Of a stretch of 64,000 nucleotides of DNA, positions 34,146 to 46,005 are shown in pieces. Under the pieces are notes generated by a model. That model ran no database searches. It was not told the DNA's origin and was given only the letters and a program-made list of their open reading frames with translations. Both the position numbers and the translations under genes were made by a program. Source of the DNA: Piscicola geometra. Its lineage: Eukaryota; Annelida; Clitellata; Hirudinida; Piscicolidae. Each line of letters starts with the position of its first letter. Within the stretch, counting starts at the first letter, position 1. Location of the stretch: NCBI GenBank assembly GCA_943735955.1, contig OX030963.1, forward strand, positions 4,406,658 through 4,470,657, given 5' to 3'.

Positions 34146-37037
34146 CTTTGGGGAGAGGGGAATTGTTGTTGTTGGCGGTGCTGGTGGAAGAATGAATCTA
34201 TTTAAAGATGGCGGTTGTTATTGGTGAAAGAAAATTGGATAGAAAAAGAGTTGATGGGATTATAGGAGTGGTTGGTGGAATTGGTTTTGTTTTATTTGGA
34301 AAAAGTAAGAGTTGGGTAAAGTTGATTTTTAAGCCATTAAGTGCTGCCGATTTTTAAAACAGAACAGATCTCAAGCAATTGAATGAATTTGAAGTCCCAT
34401 TTATCATGAACATCTGTGTAGAATGTTCCTTCGGTATTTTATTGCAAAAAAGAATAATAAATTGAAATAAAAACTATTCAATTGGACCGAGAAGAATTAC
34501 TATGGTAAATATCATCACTAGATTAGAATTTATTGCTAAAACACAAAAACATATGAAATTAATTTTTACAATTAGTATGCATGTTTGTAGACTTGGAGAG
34601 TGCAAGCAAAAACGTTTTGATATTTTGGGAAAGTCAGGCGTGGCAGAGAAGTTTTTGTGGTTGGACAGAATATTTATGAAAAGAGTGTAAAAGCAGTGAT
34701 GTGTGCCGTGGATTCAACAAACTGCTTCAGAGTGAGTGTGAGTAAGAAATAAGAAAAACAATTGAAAAAGTTTGGAAATGTGAAAAAGAGAAAAAAGAAT
34801 CCTATCGGGAAAAAATGCTGAAGATTTCCACCAGCGGAAAAGAAAAACCTAAGAGTAGGTACGTGGATGTGGTGAGAGAAAACATAAAGAAAATGTGAAA
34901 AAAACATATTCAGAAAACACAAGAGTATGGGGGAAGCTGAGTAAGCTGTGATGACCCGATGGGAGAGCCGAAAGTAAGAAAGGATGTGTGCTTACTCCTT
35001 ACGGCCGCATATATGAACAAGAAATTATGATTTTTTTGCTGAAATTTTTTTAAATTTGCCCCGGATAGCAGTTGTAACGTTTTACATTGTAACGTTTTTC
35101 CTCCTATCAATCAATCAATCAATCCTATCAGTAAAAGAGATAGGGCATTGTGGTGAAATTGAACTCGTCTAGGCGAGAATTGTTGTTAAATGTTGTTTTG
35201 AGTTCTTAAAGCGTGGTAGACTTTTTAAGTGCTGTTAGAGTGCCATCAGGGGTGGTCTTAGGCTTGGTAAACAGTGAGGTTCCTTGTGGAACGCACACTA
35301 ACTTTTGAAATTAAGATTTAGATATGGATTTGTGGCATTAAAAAGTATTTTACCTTAATTAATAATAATAATTACAATAATAATATAAATAATGATAACA
35401 ATTACAATATTATTCATAATAAAAAATTAAAACCTATGGTGAAGGCCACAGCATTCATTAATAGTAGGAGAAAAGTCTTTGATCGTGTGCACTGCCACAT
35501 CCTTGCAGCTGTTTCTTTCTACTTCTTGAAAGTGTTTTTCTTTTTAGTTTTTGAAGATTTTTTTCTTGGTAATTTTTGAAGATTTTTTTCTTTATAATTC
35601 TTGAAAGTGTTTTTCTTTCTGGTTCTTTGAACATAAATTCATTTCAGCTATATTAGAGGTGTAAGAAAATTATTATTTTGTCTAAAATATCATTTTTCGT
35701 TCATGTTATAATGAATGCATGCTTTTGACATGTTAGTTTTATGAAACAGTCTTAATAATGACACTTTGTTATAAAAAATTTTAAAGACTTTAAAATTATC
35801 GATAAAATTTTTTAAAGGCTTTAAAAGTATCAAGAAAAAATTTACAAAATAGTGAAATAATTATAGTTAAATTAAACGAATATTCATCATTTTAAAAAAG
35901 AAAATATAAAAACGTACACAAAGATATAAAAATAAAAACACTCATAAATTCAAAGTAATGCTTGATAATCACGGCTAATAACTCCACATATCAAACACAA
36001 CTGTTCCTAAGCACTCACCTTCAAGTAAGTTACCCAAGAAAATCCGAGGAACAACCCTTTATGTATTTATGTGTTTACTTTTTAGTTAGCTTGTATATGC
36101 CACATCTGTCTGTAACAGAGTATTTATCTATTTATTTATGTGAGGGAATTGATTCAAATGGCTAGATATCTCAATGTATATATTAGTCCCATTTAAGAAC
36201 GGTACCTAATTCACGAAACTTTACATTCAAATAACAACTAATTCTTACTTTTTTGGCCAATCTAAAAGTCGCAAATAATATTTTGAAATAGAGTTTTGGG
36301 TTAAGGTTAGGTTCTTTAAAAGTTAATAATTTAGTATAAAGTTTCTATAGTGCAGTTCTATTCTAAAACGGGATGGATTCTGAAATGGGACAGAACGTAT
36401 ACATGTATGTGTTTTTGTAAATGTTCTATAACACTCATCAGCAATAAGCATCAATAAAGAAGTGCAGAAACTCATATATCAGGCATCATCATCACCATCC
36501 ATCAATTACTTAGATCAATCTTAATTTGATTTTAATGAAAATAGCAATAAATATTATTATATATATATAAATTAATATTAAGATAAATAAATAATAAAAT
36601 AATAATTATTTAAAAGAAAAAATTATAAAAAATACTGTACATCGGCTCAAGCGATCATAATAGAGGCAATTATCGCCTGCAGACATGCCTTTAACGAGCC
36701 AATTAAGCCGCCAATTATCGCTCAACAGAGAGTGACGTCACTTTAGCCTAGATGTATTCGAATATTGCTATGTGATCAAGATGATGATGATGATGATGAT
36801 GACGATGATGATGATGATGGTGATGGTGATGATGATGATGATGATGATGATGATGAGGATGAGGATGATGATGAGGAGGAGGAGGAGGATGATGATGATG
36901 AGAAGGAGGATGATGATGATGATGATGATGATGTTGGTTAGAATGAGTAGCCGAGTCGCGGTTTGAAGCAAAGGTCACGGGTTCGCTTCATAAACACTCT
37001 CGTAGCCCATTAATTGACGTTTTCAAAGGGTATTATT

Positions 37038-37068
<31 letters not shown>

Positions 37069-38187
37069 TTATTATTACGATGATGGTGATGATGTTTATG
37101 ATCATTATGAATAAAAATAAAAATAGATCTGACCCGAAAAATATATATTGCAAGATCTTTTAAAGAAAAATTAATTTTAGTAGTAAATGCGATGGATGGA
37201 AACGATAAAAAAAGTTCACAAATAAACTTTCCATTAATAAGTTTGAAATTCCAGTGAAATTTCTTTCTATTTATTTACATTTATGAAAAAGTTATTAACA
37301 AAGACTTAGCTCCAATGCACTAAGCCGATTTTTAAAAGCAACATTACACGATTTTATCTTACCAATAAAGTCAGTGTTTCATTATTGACTTAAGCTTTGC
37401 ACTAAAAAATTTATTTTAACATTATTTTCTTATTGTTTCATAAAACTCATTTAAATTTATGAAATACCATAAAAATAATTTTTTAATATAACAGCTTATG
37501 GAATTTAAATGAAATTATAAAAATATTAATTATTAAAAAATACGTTGGTTTCAATTCAATATGTTCGATTTCTACTGTTTATAATAATAATAATAATAAT
37601 AATAATCATCATCATCATCATTATTATAATAATTTTATTGGCTTCTACTAATACCCGACATCAAACTTCTGACGTTGTGCCTCACAAATTGGATAATGGT
37701 CGAGGTAAAAATGTGTCGGAACGGTCCTTGGCTTACTGCAGACTTTGAGACTGCCTATTGTTGCATTCATATTCCAAATAATTATATTATCCTATCTTAT
37801 CAATAAAGTTATATTACTTATATGAAAGTTTTCTTAGTAAATTACCTTTTTCTTTTTAATATTTATTTATTCGATAACACCTTTAATCGGTTTATTAATA
37901 TATTTCTCATAAAATACAATTTTATCTGCATTGTGTAGCCTGTTAGGATGAATGAATTTAGATTTTTTTTCTCAATCAAATAAACTTATACAATGCATTT
38001 GAATGGGTCTTGAAGATTCTCAACAAAATAGGTCGAGCCTTAGTTTATAAAATAAAAATAGAATGAATAATAAGTAAAATATAAAGAAATTAATTCTAAT
38101 AAATGCTCATTTCAAAAACAGAAATTTAAAAATCATACTTTTCATCGATAAAACTATTTTTTCTCAATGTTTGTGCGCACTATACAC
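34146..38187. other. AT-rich non-coding stretch, probable first intron or 5' flank of 5'-nucleotidase
   Basis: About 4 kb of mostly AT-rich unique sequence. It contains a short AATC tail-like repeat (about 35105-35123), a GAT array (36778-36930) and an ATT array (37028-37077). Short open frames here look random. No gene was recognised. Confidence 0.5.
36772..37077. repeat. GAT array and ATT array
   Basis: GAT triplets at 36778-36930 and ATT triplets at 37028-37077 flank a short unique segment that contains a tRNA-promoter-like sequence. Confidence 0.9.
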
Positions 38188-38275
38188 GGGACAGATGCAC
38201 CACGTAGCTTGAGACTGCCACCAGCACACAGCCAGCATTTAACAGCTTTCTCGTGTTTTTATCTAAAAACACCAT
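38188..38275 (-). CDS. NT5E: Candidate first exon (signal peptide) of the 5'-nucleotidase
   Basis: An ATG at 38275 opens 29 codons with lysines and arginine followed by a hydrophobic run (LLNAGCVLVAVSSYVVHLS), then a GTGTAT donor in phase 1. That is the phase needed by the exon starting at 34145. The result would be a signal peptide followed closely by the mature start, as in CD73. The intron would be about 4 kb. Support is composition and phase only; another small exon nearer the gene is possible. Confidence 0.4.
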
Positions 38276-38307
38276 TGTGACACCAATTATTCTTTTAAAG
38301 TTTTGAG

Positions 38308-38582
38308 TCTCATCATCATCATCATCAACATTAACATCATCATCATCATCAACATCATGATCAAAATCATTATCAAAATCATCATCAACATCATCATCAA
38401 CATCATCATCATCAACATCATCATCAACATCATCATCATCATCAACATCATCATCAACATCATTATAAAAATCATCATCAAAATCATCATCAACATCAAC
38501 ATCATCATCAAAATTATCATCAAAATCCTCATCAACATCAACATCATCATCATCATCAACATCATCATCAAAATCATCATTT
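38308..38582. repeat. ATC/AAC triplet array
   Basis: TCATCA units interspersed with AACATC and AAAATC, just upstream (minus sense) of the candidate 5'-nucleotidase first exon. Confidence 0.9.
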
Positions 38583-41345
38583 ACACAAGCACTACACAAT
38601 GGCGATCAGTTTTTGTTTTTGTTGGCGTGTCTTCATGAAAAAAGATTTTGATTTTGCCTTCGATGATTTTTTGGAAAGTCAATAAGTTTTTTTTATTGTG
38701 CCAAATCATCAATTGCGAAACCGTGAAAAGCAACCATTTTGGGTCTGATTTACTTCTTGCAATATTTTTACGCTACTTAAAGCGCCCATCATTTAAGATG
38801 TTCTAGGAATATTACATGATTCCCTATAATTATGAATTATTTTTTTATATATAAAATTCTCATACAATTTTTAATTTTTTATATATTTTAAATATTTTTA
38901 TTTCATTTAAAATCATTTATTATATTTGTCAAAAACTTAAAACATTCTTCACACGAAATTTATAATTCCTTATATACATGTCGACGATTTGATACTGCAC
39001 TTGAAGTACTTACGATTTTTTAATCTTTAACAATTATTATTTAGGCCAATTTTTGGTTTTTATGAACATATTTTTCATATATTTATGAATAATTTAAACT
39101 TTAATATAAAAATTTATAATTTGGAAGAATTAATAGATGAAGCGGATCCGTTTAAATAAATAAAAATATTAACCTATAAAATATAATAAAAGTTTTTTTT
39201 CACAAACCGTGAAAAAAACGAGAAAAAGTATTTATAATTTTTTTAAACAAAAGCAAAAAAAATCGCTAATGAATAGAAAAAGTGTAAAAAGAAGATAATG
39301 GCATTCTGAAACAATTATAGCTTCTGAATGCATTTCTGTAATAAAAAGTCAATGAAAATAATTACTAGTTATTTCTGTTTAATTACAACTATAACTTATT
39401 TCATTCTTTGTACCACTTAGCGAACAACTTTATTTCAAGTTAGATTTATATTGTTCATTGTTTCATTATTCGATGCAGGTAAAATGTTTTTCAATATCCT
39501 AAGTTTTCGATTCATTTTTATTTAAAAAAAATTTAAATTCTCTAAAGAAGTGCCAGTGCCCTAAACACCATATTTAGATTTTTAAAATGGGATGTCAGGT
39601 CGACATTATCAACATGAGCCGTATAAAATCTATAAAAAAACATGCACCCGCACTAAGTGAAGAACATCCGATGAGTCGTTGAGGATTCAAAGACAACCAG
39701 GTACTTAGATTTCTCAGGCAAAGATGAAAGAAGCTTTCTTTTTATACACACAATCGCGCTGGTCTATGTTTTGCATTTTGTAAATGAAATCATTGGCTTT
39801 GAAAACAATTTTTCAACAAATAAACAGGTCTTTGAACTTTTTTGATTCGTTTGAAATGAAACTAGTTGAAGTGGAAGGCTGCTAAGGAAAAAACATTTTG
39901 CGAAGAAAGTGACTAAGTAATGTTTTGTTCGCTAGGTGTTCAGACAAACAAGAGGTCTCAAATTTGGGAGTTAAAATAAAATTATTGCATTTGAAATTTT
40001 CACATAAAATTGTTTAAATGAAATAATTAGATTTAAAATTTCAATTAATTTAAAATTAGATTTTTTAACTAGTTATTATTTCTAATTCTAAACTGTTGCA
40101 TTAATGTTTATAAAAATGGCAAATTTTCTATTTTTTCAAACTCACTAGGCGTCAGCAAGAGAAGTCAAAATGAACTTGGAAACCAAGTTGAACCATCTTG
40201 AGAACTATGTATCTGTATGAATACTTCATCCCACAACCTTTGGTTTGTAACCCTATCTGTGATTCTGAAACGCATTTATCTCTGTTTATGGGGCTTCCCT
40301 GGACTAGAGATAAAGCAATGGTGTCTTACTTTCCCGTAAGGATGTAAAACTTGCACGCTGCTATTGGGTTGGCATTCTATAGTGTTCTTACACCCTTTGA
40401 CAGTTCTTATTCTTCGAGATGCTGGGTAACCCAGATACCCTCCCACCAAGGAGACTGAAGTGTTGTGACAGTGTTGGAGACAAGCTGGGAGCATATAGAA
40501 AGTTATGTATGTGAATTTATTTTTGAATTTATAAGAGTATTGAGTGAACTACGCAGCAGTTCTTTTTCTCTTTTCATCGACCCAGCCACCTGTCCCTTGT
40601 GAGCCCACAAGTTTGTGAATAATCAGACACGACGCACACACACACACACACCCACCCACACAAAAACACCCACACACACAAAAACACACACACACACAAA
40701 CATACACACACGCAGAAACACACAAACACAAACACACAAAAACAAACACACACACACACAAATCACATTTAATTTATTCAAAAGAATGTTACATACATTC
40801 GTACCAAGTAATTCATTTTCCGCTTAATTATTCACATAAGTACGATGTTCTTTAATCGATTCCAAGCGATTATACTACAGTACTGGCAAGACTTACTCAG
40901 GAATCTTCATCATCATCATTATTAACTTCTTCATCTTCATCATCATCATTATTAACTTCTTCATCTTCATCTTCATCATCATCATTTTTAACTTCTTCAT
41001 CTTCATCATCATCATTATTAACTTCTTCATCTTCATCATCGCTACTACCATCCCCATCCTCATCATCTTTATCATCCTTCTTTTTCTTTTCATCATCCTA
41101 TTTATCATACTCACCATCATTATTAACATCATCAGTATAATAATTAACACCAATCACTTCATTTTCTTAATTAAAACTAATGAAGTAAACACATAATGGT
41201 TCTACTCATTTTATTCCCTTCATCAAAAACACAATGAAAATAAGAATTAATTTTGAGCTAAAGGAAAATGTATATTTTTTCAGCTTCTTCATATCTTTGC
41301 GTCATCCTCATCATCATCATCATCATCATCACCGCATCTCTGATG

Positions 41346-41540
41346 ATCCAATTCACGAACCAAATCTTATGCTGCAATTGAAAAACGGGTTGTTAATTGG
41401 TCCTTCGAAACAGACTGCCTAGCAACCATGGTAACCATGACGCCCATGGTTGTCATGGACGCCTTGGTCACGTGGTTTTGCATGGCAACCGTCGCTAGGG
41501 ACGCCTCACCGTATCTCTCGAATGCAGCATAAAATTGGAT
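41346..41540. repeat. Imperfect inverted repeat with nested palindromes
   Basis: ATCCAATT plus TTATGCTGCA (41346-41376, with a 13-nt gap) is inverted at 41523-41540. Inside are CAACCATGG/CCATGGTTG (41423, 41444), CCATGAC/GTCATGG (41435, 41452), an E-box CACGTG (41469) and several RFX-like half-sites (AGCAAC, GGTAAC, GGCAAC). A small non-autonomous element or a regulatory island. Confidence 0.45.
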
Positions 41541-42180
41541 AGGTATGTACTAGGCGGCGGTCATGATGATGATTATTTGTTAATATTATTGTTATTATTA
41601 TTATTATTATTGTTATTGTTATTATTTTTTTGTTGTTATGAGTATTGTTTTTGTCGTTAATATTATTTTCGATTTTTTTGTGTTGATGATAGTGTCGAAC
41701 GTTTTTTAACATGCAAACTTGCATCTTTTCTCAAGTTCTTGGCGCCAATTTTATAATTTTCTTTTCTCATATTATTTTTCACATTATTATATCTCTATCC
41801 TTGTTTTATCAATCATGATTATTAGTTAAAAAGTCTTTATTTTAAAATTATTATCACCATTATTTTATTTTTTTTCTTTCTTGTTCCTAGCCACCTAGCT
41901 AGGCCGCTTCTCGGAAGCCAGTGCAGGCACATCCCTGGAAAGTTGGCGCCGTCTCGGAGGCAGACGAAAAATTCACTTTTAAAATGCATAAATTTAAATC
42001 AAATTAAATTCTAGTTTAATTAGTGAAGTTTTTTTTAACTTTTATTAATAATATTTTTAAATCTTGTTTTTAAAAAAGTTTGGATTTATAAAGTAAAATG
42101 TTTTTAAACTTCTAGTTTTGCTAATGCAATAATTATTTTTTAATAAATAAATAAAATTTATATTTTTTTAATTAATTAGG

Positions 42181-42435
42181 TTGTTTTGTTGTATTTATTT
42201 GTTGCTCTATTTATTTGTTGTTGTATATATTAGTTGTTGTATTTATTTGTTGTTGTATATATTTGTTGTTGTATTTATTTGTTGTTGTATATATTTGTTG
42301 TTGTATATATTAGTTGTTGTATTTATTTGTTGTATTTATTTGTGTTTTTATTTATTTTTTGTTGTATATACTTGTTGTTGTGTTTATTCGTTGTATTTAT
42401 TTGTTGTTGTTGTTGTTGTATTTATTTGTTGTTGT
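42181..42435. repeat. TTGTTG-TATTTATT compound array
   Basis: Repeats of TTGTTGTATTTATTTG and TTGTTGTATATATT, adjoining the hairpin segment at 42468. Confidence 0.85.
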
Positions 42436-42560
42436 TGTTGTTGTCTTCCCGTGCAGAAGAGCGACAGCAGGGTTGAGCGTATGTTATATGCAAGCCTGAC
42501 TTCATCGTTGGCATAGCACATACGACCAAACCTGAGCGCTGTTGTTGTTGTGGATGTTGA
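42436..42560 (-). mobile_element. Hairpin-containing segment with CAA tails, probable retroposon end
   Basis: A unique segment of about 100 bases between TTG runs. On the minus strand it ends CTGCACGGGAAGACAACAAC. Arms 42468-42491 and 42511-42534 pair over 19 of 24 positions around a 19-nt loop. Could be a retroposon tail or a small foldback element. Confidence 0.4.
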
Positions 42561-44789
42561 TGGTGTTGTTGTTGGTGTTTGTTGTTGTTGTTGATGTTGG
42601 TCATTTGTATTTGTTGTTGATGCTGGAGTTGTTGGTTGTTGTGTTGACGTGTGTTGGTTTTTTTAATCTATTGTTTTATGTTTTTCTTTTATGTTGCAGT
42701 TGTTTGTGTTGAGATGAGTTGTTTTTTTGTTTTTGTGTGTGTTGAGATGAGTTGTTTTAAAAGTCGTAGTCGCTTGTATTGTTGACTGGATAATTATTGG
42801 AGCTAACAACAACTTTTAGGGCATACCCCCACTAACCCTACGTTTACATCCCATCTAAAACTCCCTTCAACATTTATATTAATTAATTAATGATTATTTA
42901 ATTAAGTAAATAATTGATAATTGAATTTTTAATAACCTACAAGTCAAGTTTCAAGCGACACACCAACAAATGGTTGGTCCAGCCATACAACCTTCTTGAC
43001 TAAAAAACTAACAATCTATAAAACGTTTAAGGTTAATGATAATAATAAAAATAAATAAAAGAAAATTGAAATTTCATAAATGCAATGTAATTAAACAATC
43101 AAATGATGAAAATTAGTTTTAAAATCATAAACGATGAAATGATCTAAGTAAATAATAAAAATTATCAAAATAAATTTATAATAAATAAAATAATCAAATA
43201 AAATAACTACTCATTTATTAAAACTATAATGACAAAATTAATTAATTGTGTAATTATGAATAAATGCAAACTTCAAGACACGATTCGCCACAGTTATGCA
43301 CCACTGTGGATGCACCCATCGACTTCTGGCTTGTTGTATAATAAATATATTAACCATTTTAATATGTTATTATTAAATCAATTTAATTATTTATTTATTT
43401 TTATTTTATTAGAAAGTGAATTTTAATTGGTTGAATTATTTTTATCGTTTATTATTTAAATTTTATTATAATATTTATGTGTATAACTTTAAAAAAGTTT
43501 TATTTCAAAAACTGTACTTAAATACCCTGTACAGTTCTTGACTTTTTAGGGCTTCAAAACCTCGGTCTTTTATAAATGCGAAACTGGCAGAGAACTGATC
43601 TAAAATCGAAATAAATTCCAATGAAGTCGAAACAGTTCAAAAGTAAATCAAATCTGCTTTAAATTAATAATTAGAAATGCGTATAATTAAAGTTGATAAA
43701 AAAACTTGAAGAGTATTTAAAAAGAGATTGAGTGAAAAAAAAGTTTTTTTATTGGTTATTTTTATAAAAAAGTTTAAAATCTGGTGTAAAGAAAAATGTT
43801 TTTTTAATGTAAGCAATAAAAAAATGAATTATAAAAATTTTAAATCATAAAAATAAAAGAGATTTAAACCAAAATAAAACTGCCACGTAGACACTAATGA
43901 AAGGTATAAGCATTAGCAAAACTCACAAAAGCCTGGCGTTTCAAAAAGCAAAACTAAAAAAACTTTTCAAGTGAGCTTTATAAGGAAAAAATGAAGGGCG
44001 GAGTTTCGTGTGATTGACAGGTATTCGTGGAGGTATTGAACTTTTACTTAAAGGTGATAGGTGGAAGGATGGATGCATGATTGGTTGATGAAGAAATCTC
44101 ATGAATATTAATGTAGAACACATTCAGGTATTTAGTTTAAAAATCAATAATCAATTTTTAGCTACAAAAATGCACTTGAATTATTTTTAAGATGCAAATT
44201 AGGAATAAGCTGGGAAAGAACTCATTTGATGAAAAAATAAAATTATAAAAACGGTCTAAAAAGTTTAAAGGGAATTTCAAGCAAGAAAATATTTATTCAT
44301 TTGTTTAGCGACAGTTTCGTATAATAAAGTAATTCCAAAAGTTATAAATGGCAAAGAACAGAATGTTGCAAAATTGATTCCTCGAATAAAGCCTCTGTTA
44401 GTTGTAGCATCGATCCAGGCTTCAATTATGCAACCCCTCGTCATCGTCATCAGCATCCTCCTTTTTCTCATCATCATCATCCCTCTCATCACCATCTTCA
44501 TCATCATCTTCTTCATCATCATCATGACAATCACCGTCGTCATCATCGTCATCACAACTAAGTGAGCCTTAACTTAAGTCGGCGTTTTAGTTTGTGCAGC
44601 TATGGAAAATGCACTCGATGATTTTCAAACTTAAATTATAAATATTTTAAAAATAAAATAACTTTTATGCCACAAAAACCAAGGCAGCATCTCAGAAATT
44701 CATTCTCTTTCCAAATTGATACGTTTTCAAAATGAAGGTTCACTTCTTTATTTTGCGAACCAAATAATGACCGGATAATGATTCTTGTC

Positions 44790-44853
<64 letters not shown>
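44790..44853. repeat. TCA triplet array
   Basis: About 21 uninterrupted ATC/TCA triplets. Confidence 0.95.
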
Positions 44854-44854
<1 letters not shown>

Positions 44855-46005
44855 TATTTCTTCATCATCCCTCTAATTCCCATCACCATCTTTTCTTTAA
44901 ACACATCGTCTTTACCACTTTGAACAATTTGCTTCTCACCTGTCCTCCTCACTGCACGACCAACTTCAATATCATCCACCTACATCCTCTTCTTCTTTCT
45001 CCTTTTTCTCTTTCCTCTTCCTCTTCCTCTTCCTTCTCTCATTCCTTCTCCCCCTTATCCTCTTCTTCTTTTCATCAACACAATTATCATCCTCCTCCTC
45101 ATCATCATTTAATATTATTTTTGGACAAATACCTGGGGGTTCTAGAGTCCAAAAAACATTTTTATACTTCTGTTTTGACACGAGTATTTAAGTAAGCAAA
45201 GAATAGCTTTGTTTTTGACAGCTATCACTACAACTACACATACTCACAATGTATTACTATATAAACATTCTGTTTTATGCCATGGTTGACGATTATGCGC
45301 GTATCAAAACAAGAGTTTGAAAGTCGCCGTCCATGATATTGCTTTTGATTATCATCATTTTGAATATTTCATTATCGAAAAATATTTGATAAAAACTATT
45401 CATGAATTGATACTGTTATAATACTAGTGCTAGTAATAGTCGTGGTTGCTATGGCTGTAATGATGATGATGACTTTTTTTCCTGTCTGGCATATGAATGA
45501 TTGGTATGTTTGTAAGTATTGAACAGTCGCAAGATTTATTTTAAACCCTAATTTATTCAGTTCTTTCTGGCGAAAAGAGTACATTCAATCGATCCGAGTG
45601 AATTTTAATTCAGAATTTTTCGATCTAAGGTTTTATTTATAGAGATATTTAAGGTATTGAAGTGTAAGTTTAAAACTATTTTTTGAATTAAACAAGTTAT
45701 AGGATTTATGAAAAATTATAAAAATAATTTATTTTTTTAAAATTGCATTATACATATGGATTATATATTGAAAGTTCAAATTCAATTATTTTTATTCTCT
45801 GGCATTATGGATTATTAAGATTAAACCTACCATCTGCCATCCGTTAATTATTCAGTATGCACTTTTAAACAGAAGTACAACCGATTTCGATCAAAAACTT
45901 TCCTATAACTCTTTTCATATATTTATATATCTAAGCATTTAGTTAGGTCAATATATATTTGTACAATTATTCTTCACATATTTTATACAGAATTTTAAAA
46001 ATAAG

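Larger units (their letters stand above)
38276..46005. other. Gene-poor AT-rich region with small repeat-derived segments
   Basis: No exon of a recognised family was found on either strand over 7.7 kb. It holds TCA/ATC arrays (38308-38582, 40905-41045, 44790-44853), an interrupted CA tract (40634-40762), a TTG/TTTA array (42181-42435), an inverted-repeat segment (41346-41540) and a hairpin segment (42468-42534). The rest is unique AT-rich sequence. It should include the upstream regions of both flanking genes, which point away from each other. Confidence 0.55.

Noticed and set aside
36940..37015. A functional tRNA gene
   Set aside because: A- and B-box-like motifs are present but too close, and no acceptor stem or full cloverleaf could be drawn.
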